Source of the DNA: Clostridiales bacterium | Lineage (GTDB): Bacteria; Bacillota; Clostridia; Peptostreptococcales; Anaerovoracaceae | Assembly (NCBI GenBank): GCA_009778415.1 | Contig: WRJV01000325.1 | Span: 1-16,651 of the forward strand | DNA: 16,651 nucleotides | Reading direction: 5' to 3' | Shown: positions 6,793-14,559 of the stretch, in pieces | How positions within the stretch are numbered: position 1 is the first letter of the stretch | Layout of the letters: each line of letters starts with the position of its first letter | Made by a program: the position numbers and the translations under genes | Notes under the pieces: model-generated | Told to the model about the DNA's origin: nothing | Seen by the model: the letters and a program-made list of their open reading frames with translations, nothing else | Databases searched by the model: none

Positions 6793-9168
6793 ATGAAAAA
6801 ATGTAGAAAGTTATTGTGCTTTGTCCTTGTATTCGGCCTTGTTATTACATCAGGCGCGTTTGTGTTCGCTGACGACTTGCTGCCAATACCGGGGATTCCG
6901 GAAAACGCTGCAAATGCAGGAAATACAAATACCGCACCTATACGTCAACCCGGTTTGACCTGTAATCCATACACAGTGTTCAACCCTGAAGGCATACTGA
7001 TGGACGACGATTTTGGGATGCCCGTCCGCTTGGGCTACAGGACAGTACAAGAGTACTACGCCGAAATGCGCTATCTTGCGGAGACGTATCCTGATTTAGT
7101 TAAACTGCACACGTATGGAACCTCGAAATATTACAAATGGCCCCTGCTCGCTCTTGAGATCAGCAACAACCCTGGCGGCAATGATGGCAGGCCCAGTACG
7201 ATGCATCAAGCGGGCAACCACCCTAGGGAATGGCTGTCAAACGAGATGTGCATGGATCTTGGCTGGTACCTGCTTACCCAGTACGGCAAAAAAGCAGACG
7301 CAACAGAGATTCTCGACACAACAACCGTATGGCTCATCCCGGTGACAAACCCCGACGGAGTGCATTATGACCAGACGGTTTCCGGCCCAGGCAATTGGCG
7401 AGGCAACCTAGGCGGAGCCAATGGCACCACCATCAATTCGGGTTGCGACATCAACAGAAACTGGCCTTACGGCTGGGGCAGCAACAACGGTTCGACTGCC
7501 GGTTACGGCACAGGCACAAACCGAGGCTCGGGTCCTGAGAGCGAACCGGAAATAGCAGGGCTCACAGCACTGGCAAGATCAAACATGATGATTACCGGCA
7601 TCAGCGGCCATCAATTCCCATCAGGGAACGGACAGTATCTTGTATTCCCTTGGTCATTCTTCGTTAACAGGACTGCCAATCCGGGGATAACAGGGGCAGC
7701 CACGAAAGCCACTTCCACCCCGAATACGATCATGATACAGACGCCGGGCGGGCAAATCGACATCAGGGATTTAGGGTACCAGCAGGCAAAGTTCAACCTG
7801 CATTCGGCAGAATACAGCAACATTATGTACGCTTACAGCGGTGAAAGCGGGGATTACCTGTATGGTACGCTGCGGTCATTGCCTTTCCTGTACGAGTTCG
7901 GCAGGTGGTTGATGCAGTCATACAATGGTCAAGACATGAATTTCGCCACAACGAGTTTTAACGACCTTTACACCGGCAAACAGCGGGAATTCCTAGTGTC
8001 CTATTCGACGGCAGCGTCTGCGGCACGCGCAGGCATGCCGGCGGCAGACGTTACCGCTCAGATGGCCTTTGTTACCGATGACGGGTTCGTTCCGGACTAT
8101 GGCCCGCTTACCGCGACTACAGTGGCAGACGTCAACGCTTTAGGCACTGCCCTCGAAGGCAAAATTCTCTGCTGCATGATTGCAGCCAACAACAACGACA
8201 ACGCTGCCATCGCGATTGCGGCTCAAAACCGTGGTGCCGTAGGAGTCCTTTTCTGCACTAGGTTAAGCAGCCTCCAAGGCTACCAACATTCCCATTATAC
8301 CCCGAACCTTGGCACCGGCACTGCCGCTACCAACAATCCAGCGCTTATCACTATTCCTGTGGGGGGGACCGCCAAGCAGTATCTGAGGGAACTCTACGAA
8401 AAAACGCTGGACAACCCGGAAACTACCATGACGTTCAACACGGGCTTAAGGCGCCTTGAGACGACCAAGTGGCAGTTTGAGAGAAACCTGGGCGCTTTTA
8501 TCGAGAACATGTACATGGCGACAGAGTACGCTTCCCATATCAAAGGCAATATCAAAGACGGCACAGGATCCCTGATCCCCGAAGCGACGCTTAACCTTGA
8601 AATGCAGGTATTCAGCCCGCAGATTACAAGCGGCTCCGGCAACTGGGCGCATCAAATAACGCAAGCAGGAGTATTAGAGCAGACTCAGACAGGGGTTTAC
8701 AACGTAGCCGGCGGCACGTTCGACTGGTCGGTGACGCCCTCCAAGCAGCCTACCAACCCGATCGGCATCAACGCAACCCAGTTTCCAGACCTTGGCTATG
8801 ACATCACGGTGACTGCTCCAGGCAAGGTAAACCAGTATATGAACGTAAGCGTTCCCTTGTACCAGATGACAGTTGACCTCGGCGACATCACCCTTGCTGA
8901 CACCGTAGCAAACCCCAAATTTATCAGCATTGCTGAAACCTCAAAGAACAGCAGGGTTTGGGTGTTGACATTCAGCGTCGACGTAGCTGACCCGGTCACC
9001 GGGGAAATAGAAAAAACAATAGTTTCAATCAACCTTGCAGGCAACAACGCCAATCTGGACGGTACATACGCATTCGACGGCGACAGCCCGCTTGCTGGCT
9101 ATGCCCTCACTTACGACATCAAAGGCAACGGATCGAACATCAAAGCATTCAGTATATCGTATATTTAA
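6793..9168 (+). CDS. Secreted M14 zinc carboxypeptidase with nested PA domain
   Basis: A 791-residue extracellular metallopeptidase. The start at 6793 follows AAAGGAGG by six bases. A signal peptide (1-26, MKKCRK, hydrophobic core, VFA end) leads in. The M14 domain begins near 80: NHPRE (142-146) gives zinc ligands His143 and Glu146, NRNW (221-224) the substrate Arg222, SGH gives the third ligand His273, and LYEFG (366-370) the catalytic Glu368. Residues about 395-555 contain a protease-associated (PA)-like domain between Glu368 and the final helix of the M14 fold (FIENMYMATEYAS, 569-581). A CarboxypepD-regulatory-like beta domain follows (about 582-640), then ~150 residues of beta-rich unassigned sequence. 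No LPXTG, SLH or dockerin anchor is seen, so release into the medium is likely. It probably trims peptides for uptake; the specificity is unknown. Confidence 0.88.
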   Translation: MKKCRKLLCFVLVFGLVITSGAFVFADDLLPIPGIPENAANAGNTNTAPIRQPGLTCNPYTVFNPEGILMDDDFGMPVRLGYRTVQEYYAEMRYLAETYPDLVKLHTYGTSKYYKWPLLALEISNNPGGNDGRPSTMHQAGNHPREWLSNEMCMDLGWYLLTQYGKKADATEILDTTTVWLIPVTNPDGVHYDQTVSGPGNWRGNLGGANGTTINSGCDINRNWPYGWGSNNGSTAGYGTGTNRGSGPESEPEIAGLTALARSNMMITGISGHQFPSGNGQYLVFPWSFFVNRTANPGITGAATKATSTPNTIMIQTPGGQIDIRDLGYQQAKFNLHSAEYSNIMYAYSGESGDYLYGTLRSLPFLYEFGRWLMQSYNGQDMNFATTSFNDLYTGKQREFLVSYSTAASAARAGMPAADVTAQMAFVTDDGFVPDYGPLTATTVADVNALGTALEGKILCCMIAANNNDNAAIAIAAQNRGAVGVLFCTRLSSLQGYQHSHYTPNLGTGTAATNNPALITIPVGGTAKQYLRELYEKTLDNPETTMTFNTGLRRLETTKWQFERNLGAFIENMYMATEYASHIKGNIKDGTGSLIPEATLNLEMQVFSPQITSGSGNWAHQITQAGVLEQTQTGVYNVAGGTFDWSVTPSKQPTNPIGINATQFPDLGYDITVTAPGKVNQYMNVSVPLYQMTVDLGDITLADTVANPKFISIAETSKNSRVWVLTFSVDVADPVTGEIEKTIVSINLAGNNANLDGTYAFDGDSPLAGYALTYDIKGNGSNIKAFSISYI

Positions 9169-9225
9169 CGTGGGCGATGCCTGCAACCCAGATGGGGTCA
9201 GTATAATATAACGCATCTTGAAAAA

Positions 9226-9258
9226 AAACGAAATAGGGCCGCGAGCCCTATTTCGTTT
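9226..9258. terminator. Bidirectional terminator after the M14 gene
   Basis: A perfect 14-bp stem, AAACGAAATAGGGC (9226-9239) with GCCCTATTTCGTTT (9245-9258), encloses a five-base loop. A run of A lies before it and T after it. It separates the peptidase gene from the kinase promoter. Confidence 0.88.
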
Positions 9259-9306
9259 GTGCGATTACGGTCGATAGTTGCGCAGCAATTTTTTCCAAGA
9301 ATCATC

Positions 9307-9335
9307 TTGACGTAGGCGAGCCGCCATGATATTAT
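9307..9335 (+). promoter_or_regulatory. Promoter of the two-component operon
   Basis: TTGACG (9307-9312) and TATTAT (9330-9335) are 17 bases apart, so transcription would start near 9342. That excludes the TTG at 9337 as the start codon of the kinase. Confidence 0.7.
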
Positions 9336-9351
9336 CTTGCCAACGAGAGGG

Positions 9352-10653
9352 GTGGTCTTTCTGAATTCCTTAAGCTACGTAAACGCCACGCTGGAGATTA
9401 TCGGCGCTTTGGCCTCTTTTGGCGTGACCATTTTCTTCATGGCAAACGAGTACAGCCGGGGCAGAGCGGGCTGGATTTTTTCAGGCATGCTGATATGCAA
9501 CACTGTGTGCCTGACCTTTGACGTAATTTTTTGGCTGGCATTGGGGAGCGCGGGGAGCATAGCAGGCACGATGCTTCGCGTCTCGACTTTCATGACGTAC
9601 TTCATCAGTTATATTTTCGTCCCCTTGTTTGTGGCTTATGTCGTGGAAATAATACGCCAAGCAAGGCCGTTCTCCAGGATAGCCGTGTACGTTTCTGCCA
9701 TTAGCTGCCTTGCAGTGTCAATACTGCTTGTTGTGTCGCTGTCAAGCGGCATGTTTTATTATTTTGACGAATACAACATTTACCACAGGGGCGAACTGTT
9801 TTGGCTAAGCCAGGTGGTGTTGATAGTTTTTGCGGTCGTAAGCGCGGCGATTGCAGTTTACCACCGAAAATCCATTGGGACAAGGAACACGCTCTACCTG
9901 CTCTCATATTTGACTATGGTTTCATTGGCGCTTGCCGTTTCGGTGTTTTTCTATGGGCTGGCCCTGCTCGGCATTGCGACGACAGTATCGCTGATCATCA
10001 TTTATTTTGGCATCCCTATACAGCAAGCAAGACTGCTCAAGGAAAAGGAGCTTGAACTGGCAGAGAGCCGGATTGCGGCCATGCTTTCCCAGATACAGCC
10101 GCACTTCCTCTACAACTCGCTGACTGTCATTCGGCACCTGTGCCGAAGCGACCCGGCGCTTGCCGAGGAAACCGTAATCGAGTTCGCGAATTATCTGCGA
10201 GGCAATCTGGATTCGCTGTCGATTAAAAACCCAATCCCGTTTGCCCGCGAGCTTGACCATGTAAAGACCTACCTGGCGCTTGAAAAGAAAAGGTTCGGAG
10301 ACAAACTGAATATTGTATACGATATAAAAGAGCTGGATTTCCTAATGCCTGCCCTTGCCCTCCAAACTATCGTGGAAAACGCTGTACACTATGGGATTAC
10401 GAAGCGCGAACAGGGCGGCACGTTGAGAATAACTTCAGAAACGGCGGGAAACGAAACCCGCGTCACAGTAGCGGACGACGGCGTAGGCTTCGACCCTGAT
10501 ACGCCAAAGCAAGACGGGCGAAGCCATGTCGGCATTGAAAACACCCAAAACCGCCTGGCCATCATGTGCAGCGGGACGCTGTCCATCTGCAGCGAAATTA
10601 ATGTTGGCACAACGGCGGTCATATCAATTCCAAAGGGGGAACCGAGATTATGA
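9352..10653 (+). CDS. LytS/YpdA-type sensor histidine kinase
   Basis: About 433 residues from the GTG at 9352. The first ~220 residues hold about seven hydrophobic segments, a membrane sensor like the 7TM N-termini of clostridial kinases. A short coiled linker (KEKELELAESRIAAML) leads to the His_kinase domain with QPHFLYNSL, phospho-acceptor His251, and then a HATPase_c domain with N box IVENAVHYG (Asn343) and DDGVGFD. This is the LytS-like class rather than HisKA. The start is unusual. No ATG is available, and GAGAGG (9345-9350) is too close to GTG 9352 but well placed for CTG at 9361, which would give 430 residues. The stop overlaps the next ATG by four bases (ATGA), so it is coupled to the regulator gene. 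The signal sensed is unknown; control of the adjacent exporter is inferred. Confidence 0.88.
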   Translation: MVFLNSLSYVNATLEIIGALASFGVTIFFMANEYSRGRAGWIFSGMLICNTVCLTFDVIFWLALGSAGSIAGTMLRVSTFMTYFISYIFVPLFVAYVVEIIRQARPFSRIAVYVSAISCLAVSILLVVSLSSGMFYYFDEYNIYHRGELFWLSQVVLIVFAVVSAAIAVYHRKSIGTRNTLYLLSYLTMVSLALAVSVFFYGLALLGIATTVSLIIIYFGIPIQQARLLKEKELELAESRIAAMLSQIQPHFLYNSLTVIRHLCRSDPALAEETVIEFANYLRGNLDSLSIKNPIPFARELDHVKTYLALEKKRFGDKLNIVYDIKELDFLMPALALQTIVENAVHYGITKREQGGTLRITSETAGNETRVTVADDGVGFDPDTPKQDGRSHVGIENTQNRLAIMCSGTLSICSEINVGTTAVISIPKGEPRL

Positions 10654-11441
10654 GAATTATTGCTGTAGACGATGAGCAATTTGCTCTTCAGGATTTGAGG
10701 CAGGCCATTGAAGAGGCCGTGCCGGATTGCGAGCTTTCTTGCTTCGACGCGCCGGCTGAAGCGCTGCGGCATGCATCCGAGGCTGCCGTGGACATAGCTT
10801 TCCTGGATATTTCCCTTGGCGGGATGAACGGGATTGCGCTTGCCAAACGGTTGAAAGACATAAACGGAAGGACTAACATTATATTCGCGACCGGGTACTC
10901 GGACTACGCGGTGGACGCCTTTTCGCTGCATGCCAGCGACTATCTGCTGAAGCCTGTCACACGCGACGCCGTCGTAAAAACGATGGAGCATTTGCGAGAA
11001 CCCCTCAAGGCAAAGTCTGACAAGCGGGTAAAAGTACAGACCTTTGGCAATTTTGCGGTTTTTGTGGATGGCAGCCCACTCAACTTTACCCGTTCCAAGA
11101 CCAAGGAACTGCTGGCGTACCTTGTAAACAGAAGGGGTGCTTTCTGCGGCAACGACGAGATCATCGCTGCGATATGGGAGGACAAAACCGACTCGGAAGC
11201 ACTGAAAAGCCACTATCGCCATTTGGTCGCTGACCTGACGCAAACGCTTAAATGTGAAGGCATAGAATCGATGTTGGTGAAAAAGCATGGATATTTGGCT
11301 GTCGCCCCAGATGCGTTCCAGTGCGACATATATGACTTTTACAACGGCAAGACAGACGCCATTAACAGCTACGCCGGCGAGTACATGGCGCAGTACAGCT
11401 GGGCAGAGTTCATCAACGGCTATCTGGAGGACATGCTGTAA
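10650..11441 (+). CDS. SARP-type response regulator (REC, winged helix, short BTAD)
   Basis: A 263-residue regulator. The receiver domain (1-120) has acidic pair Asp7-Asp8, phospho-acceptor Asp53 in FLDISLGGMNG, Thr81 and Lys101. Residues about 127-210 form an OmpR-like winged helix of the SARP type (VQTFGNFAVFVDG, then SKTKELLAYLVNRRGAFC, then YRHLVADL). The tail CDIYDFYNGK...SYAGEYM...WAEF matches only the beginning of a bacterial transcriptional activation domain, so it is short against the ~370 residues usual for this two-component SAPR family. GGGGGA upstream and the ATGA overlap show translational coupling to the kinase. The partner is a LytS-type kinase, which more often pairs with LytTR regulators. 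It likely activates the exporter downstream through its repeated TTGTCGC element; that is inference. Confidence 0.85.
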   Translation: MRIIAVDDEQFALQDLRQAIEEAVPDCELSCFDAPAEALRHASEAAVDIAFLDISLGGMNGIALAKRLKDINGRTNIIFATGYSDYAVDAFSLHASDYLLKPVTRDAVVKTMEHLREPLKAKSDKRVKVQTFGNFAVFVDGSPLNFTRSKTKELLAYLVNRRGAFCGNDEIIAAIWEDKTDSEALKSHYRHLVADLTQTLKCEGIESMLVKKHGYLAVAPDAFQCDIYDFYNGKTDAINSYAGEYMAQYSWAEFINGYLEDML

Positions 11442-11471
11442 GCGGTCCCGTCAAAAAATTAAGAAAATTTA

Positions 11472-11499
11472 AAAAAACCTTCGGGTTTTTTCTTTTTTT
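11472..11499 (+). terminator. Terminator after the response regulator
   Basis: AAAAAACC (11472-11479) and GGTTTTTT (11484-11491) close on a stable TTCG tetraloop, followed by C and seven T. The T tract runs directly into the repeated promoter element, so the exporter has its own transcription start. Confidence 0.85.
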
Positions 11500-11537
11500 G
11501 TCGCGTTTTTGTCGCATTGCACATGGTAGTGTAAAAC
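11495..11537 (+). promoter_or_regulatory. Duplicated promoter/operator element, copy 1 (exporter)
   Basis: TTTTTGTCGCG (11495-11505) is followed directly by TTTTTGTCGCA (11506-11516), so TTGTCGC repeats with an 11-bp period. Then come ATGGTA (11523-11528) and TAAAAC (11532-11537). The second TTGTCG lies 17 bases before TAAAAC, fitting a -35/-10 pair. The arrangement of two heptamers four bases apart is how SARP-type regulators and PhoB/OmpR-like winged helices bind. Confidence 0.65.
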
Positions 11538-11553
11538 TGCGGAGGGAGCGGCC

Positions 11554-12252
11554 ATGATTCAAATGAGCAATATCACAAAGCGTTTCGGTGAGCAGACTGT
11601 GCTGTCCGGCGTGACGTTCAAGGTGCAGGAAAAGGAAATATTCGGCATGCTTGGCCCATCGGGGGCGGGCAAAACGACTATTATCAACATCCTCACAAAC
11701 CAGCTGAGTGCAGATTCCGGTACGCACAGCATCGGCGTTTCACCGCGTGAAACAGGGCTGATGCTGGACGAGGACGGGCTGTTTGTACGGCTGAGCTGTC
11801 TTGAAAACCTGAACATTTTTGCGGACATTTACGGGATTTCGCGCAGAAAATCTCGAGAAGCGCTTAAGAGCGTCGGGCTTGAGCTTGCCGCAAAAAAGGC
11901 TGTAGGCCAGCTCTCCAAGGCGATGCGCCAGCGGCTGGCATTGGCTCGGGCGATTTTGAACAGGCCAAGGGTGCTGTTCCTCGACGAGCCGACAGGCGGC
12001 CTTGACCCTGCTACGGCACGGGGCATCCACAAGCTGATATTAGGCTTGCGGGAAAGAGGCTCTACAATATTCCTCACCACGCACAACATGGATGAGGCAG
12101 TCAGGCTCTGCGACCGAGTGGTGCTTTTGCACATGGGGGTCATCGTCGAGCAGGGCGCCCCGGCAGAGATCTGCAAGCGCCATGAGGCGGTAAAGACGGT
12201 GCCTGATCTGGAAGAGGTCTTTATTAAAATGACGGGGGTTGAGCTCGAATGA
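11554..12252 (+). CDS. ABC-2 exporter ATP-binding subunit
   Basis: A 232-residue nucleotide-binding subunit of a CcmA-like ABC-2 exporter. Walker A is GPSGAGKTT (34-42), Walker B is VLFLDEPTGGLD (140-151), and the switch His177 lies in TTHNM. The Q loop lacks Gln and reads LMLDEDGLF (69-77). The signature LSKAMRQ (120-126) has Lys-Ala where LSGG(M)Q has Gly-Gly. Both are departures, though related multidrug-type exporters share an LSK-x-M-x-Q version. The start follows GGAGGGAG. The stop overlaps the permease ATG by four bases. The neighbouring two-component system and separate promoter suggest signal-controlled export of a drug, peptide or lipid-like compound. The substrate is not known. Confidence 0.88.
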   Translation: MIQMSNITKRFGEQTVLSGVTFKVQEKEIFGMLGPSGAGKTTIINILTNQLSADSGTHSIGVSPRETGLMLDEDGLFVRLSCLENLNIFADIYGISRRKSREALKSVGLELAAKKAVGQLSKAMRQRLALARAILNRPRVLFLDEPTGGLDPATARGIHKLILGLRERGSTIFLTTHNMDEAVRLCDRVVLLHMGVIVEQGAPAEICKRHEAVKTVPDLEEVFIKMTGVELE

Positions 12253-12941
12253 GAAGCGTAAAGGCGATTTTTTCCAAGCAGCTGAGGGACATGTTCAAGA
12301 ACCGCACGGTTCTGATACAATTTGTCGTTTTCCCTCTTGTGGCTTTTGCATTCACGGAAATAGTAGCAAAACCAAACGGCAGTATACCTGACAGCATGTT
12401 CGTTACGATGTTCGCAAGCATATACGCGGGAGTGACGGTACTAACCACGACTGCGGGAACAATAGCAGAGGACAGGGAGCGCAAGAGCTTGCGTTTTTTA
12501 ATCATGGCTGGCATGAAACCGTACCAGTACATGTTGGGGGTTGGCGGGGTTATGATAGCCGCCAGCTTGCTTGTGGCAGTCGTGTTTGGGGCGACAGGCG
12601 GGTTTCACGGGGTTAATTTCGTCAGGTTTGTAGTTGTGCTGGTGCTTGGCTCCGTTGCGTCTTCACTGCTGGGCGCAACTTTGGGGATCGTCTCTAAGAA
12701 CCAGCAGGCGGCGGCTGCAATGGCTATGCCGCTTGGGATGATCCTTGGGTTTACACCACTGCTCGCCATGTTTAGTCAAACTGTGAAAAAATTGTTTTGC
12801 ATCTTCTACACCATGCAGGTCGACATGCTGGTGAGCGACTTTTCTGCTGATTTTACGACACCTGCAACTGTCATAATAGTTAACATCGCGGTTTTTGCCG
12901 CATTGTTCGCGTTTGCGTACAACAAAAAAGGTCTGTCGTGA
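12249..12941 (+). CDS. ABC-2 type permease subunit
   Basis: A 230-residue integral membrane protein with about six hydrophobic segments. The cytoplasmic N-terminus (KQLRDMFKNRTVLIQFVVFPLVAF) has the amphipathic elbow helix usual in ABC-2 permeases. EDRERKSLRFLIMAGMKPYQY (about 75-95) is the conserved cytoplasmic coupling segment. It partners with the ATPase through an ATGA overlap. No distinctive substrate motif is present. No clear terminator follows; the 144-bp gap downstream contains the promoter of the next gene. Confidence 0.8.
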   Translation: MRSVKAIFSKQLRDMFKNRTVLIQFVVFPLVAFAFTEIVAKPNGSIPDSMFVTMFASIYAGVTVLTTTAGTIAEDRERKSLRFLIMAGMKPYQYMLGVGGVMIAASLLVAVVFGATGGFHGVNFVRFVVVLVLGSVASSLLGATLGIVSKNQQAAAAMAMPLGMILGFTPLLAMFSQTVKKLFCIFYTMQVDMLVSDFSADFTTPATVIIVNIAVFAALFAFAYNKKGLS

Positions 12942-12994
12942 AACGCTTGCAAATTTCTCCTTATGCAGCAAAACTGACAAAATGCGATCGCCAG

Positions 12995-13015
12995 AATAAA
13001 TAACAGTTATTCATT
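12995..13015. promoter_or_regulatory. Candidate operator: near-perfect palindrome at the -35 box
   Basis: AATAAC and GTTATT pair around A13005, and AAT/ATT at the outside pair again, giving nine of ten pairs over 21 bases. The right arm overlaps the first two bases of the -35 hexamer. AT-rich palindromes of this size are typical sites for ArsR- or MarR-like repressors. No such regulator is in the window. Confidence 0.45.
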
Positions 13016-13042
13016 GAAATTCAACATTTATTTTGATATAAT
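13014..13042 (+). promoter_or_regulatory. Promoter of the SQR-like operon
   Basis: TTGAAA (13014-13019) and a perfect TATAAT (13037-13042) are 17 bases apart. The start would be near 13049, with AGGTG before the ATG at 13086. Confidence 0.8.
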
Positions 13043-13085
13043 GAAAAATAAGTTACAGGGGGCAATAAATATAGTGAGGTGAAAC

Positions 13086-14543
13086 ATGGCACGAATTGTC
13101 ATTCTGGGCGCTGGTGTGGCTGGGCATACTGCTGCTCTGCACGCCAAACGATGGCTGGGCAAGCAGCACCAGGTCATCGTGGTGGCGCCAAACGCAAAAT
13201 GGAACTGGATTCCGTCAAACATCTGGGTCGGCGTAGGCAACATGACCACCGATCAGGTGACGTTTCCGCTGGCGCCGATTTACCGGCGCAAGGGCATCGA
13301 ATTCTGCCGGGCATTGGCTACGGAAATCCATCCCGAGGGAGACGCCGATCATGCGTCCGGGTACGTGGTGGTTCGCTCCACCGAAGAGGGTAGCGAAGGC
13401 ACTCTCAGTACTATCGAATACGATTACCTGATCAACTGCACGGGTCCAAAGCTGAACTTTGCAGCAACCCCGGGCCTCGGCCCGGACATCGGGCACACGC
13501 TTTCTGTCTGCACGGCTAACCACGCCGCTATGACAGCTGAACGCTTCAAAGCGGCTATCGAGCGTTTGAAGACCGGAGAAAAATTGCGCTTCGTGATAGG
13601 GACCGGGCATGGCACATGCACCTGCGAGGGCGCAGCTTTCGAGTTCACGTTCAATGTCGAGCACGAATTGCGTAAAGCAGGTGTGCGCGAGAACGCAGAA
13701 GTCGTTTACTTCTCCAACGAGGCTCAGCTTGGCGACTTTGGCGTCGGCGGCCTAGTCTTTACTCAGCAAGGCTTCCAGACAACGTCGCAGCTTTGGACAG
13801 AGTCGCTGTTTCGCGAGCGGGGCGTCCACGCCGTCTTAGGTGCGCACGTCACGAATGTCGAGTCAGGCAAGTTGAGCTACGAACAGCTTGACGGCTCGAC
13901 CCACGAGCTGAACTTTGACTTCGCGATGCTGCTGCCGCCTTTCAGGGGCGCCGATCTTGTGGCTATCGACAAAGAGGGCAACGATATCACGGGGCGCCTG
14001 TTCAACCCCGCCGGATTCTTGAAAGTTGACGCCAACTACGGAGCGGGTGCTTACGAGAACTGGACAGCAGCCGATTGGCCGAAGACATACCAGAGCCCAG
14101 AGTACGGGAACATCTACGCGGCCGGCATCGCTTTCGCTCCGCCGCACCAGATATCGAAACCGCGCACTACTCCAAACGGCACCATTATCACGCCGGCGCC
14201 GCCGCGCACCGGCATGCCGTCAGGAATGATTGCCAAAGCCGTCACGCACACAGTGGTCGACCGAATCAAAGGGATAAACGCCGCGCCCCACGAGGCGCCG
14301 ATGACCAAAATGGGTGCAGCCTGCGTGGCGTCGGCCGGCACCGGCCTGCGCAAGGGCTCTGCCGCAGCCATGACGATGCAGCCGGTGGTTCCGGACTGGC
14401 AGAAGTATCCGGCCACAGGCCGCAATATGGCGGGCACTTTCGGCGAGATCGGGTTGGCAGGTCACTGGATTAAGTTCATGCTGCACGTGATGTTCATCTA
14501 CAAGGCCAAGGCTCGCCCGCTGTGGTGGGTGATCCCAGAATAG
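13086..14543 (+). CDS. sqr: Sulfide:quinone oxidoreductase-like FAD enzyme
   Basis: A 485-residue flavoprotein of the SQR/FccB branch of the pyridine-nucleotide-disulfide oxidoreductase fold. SQRs oxidise sulfide to sulfane sulfur and pass electrons to quinone at the membrane. VILGAGVAGHTAA (5-17) is the FAD dinucleotide fold, and YLINCTGPKL and NIYAAGIAFAPP are the other FAD-contact segments. Candidate redox cysteines are Cys180 (TCTCEGAAFE), Cys413 (GAACVASAG) and Cys142. The last ~35 residues form an amphipathic, basic/aromatic end suited to monotopic membrane binding. The start follows AGGTG. All but one of about 21 arginine codons are CGN, unlike the AGG-rich housekeeping genes, so recent transfer is likely. 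A 53-residue gene follows after 16 bp. Flavocytochrome c dehydrogenase or another type of quinone reductase is the alternative. Confidence 0.8.
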   Translation: MARIVILGAGVAGHTAALHAKRWLGKQHQVIVVAPNAKWNWIPSNIWVGVGNMTTDQVTFPLAPIYRRKGIEFCRALATEIHPEGDADHASGYVVVRSTEEGSEGTLSTIEYDYLINCTGPKLNFAATPGLGPDIGHTLSVCTANHAAMTAERFKAAIERLKTGEKLRFVIGTGHGTCTCEGAAFEFTFNVEHELRKAGVRENAEVVYFSNEAQLGDFGVGGLVFTQQGFQTTSQLWTESLFRERGVHAVLGAHVTNVESGKLSYEQLDGSTHELNFDFAMLLPPFRGADLVAIDKEGNDITGRLFNPAGFLKVDANYGAGAYENWTAADWPKTYQSPEYGNIYAAGIAFAPPHQISKPRTTPNGTIITPAPPRTGMPSGMIAKAVTHTVVDRIKGINAAPHEAPMTKMGAACVASAGTGLRKGSAAAMTMQPVVPDWQKYPATGRNMAGTFGEIGLAGHWIKFMLHVMFIYKAKARPLWWVIPE

Positions 14544-14559
14544 CATATAGGAGGCAAAC

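Noticed and set aside
10389..11288. 299-codon open frame on the minus strand
   Set aside because: It lies wholly antisense to the kinase and regulator genes, shows no domain or ribosome site, and is explained by their codon bias.
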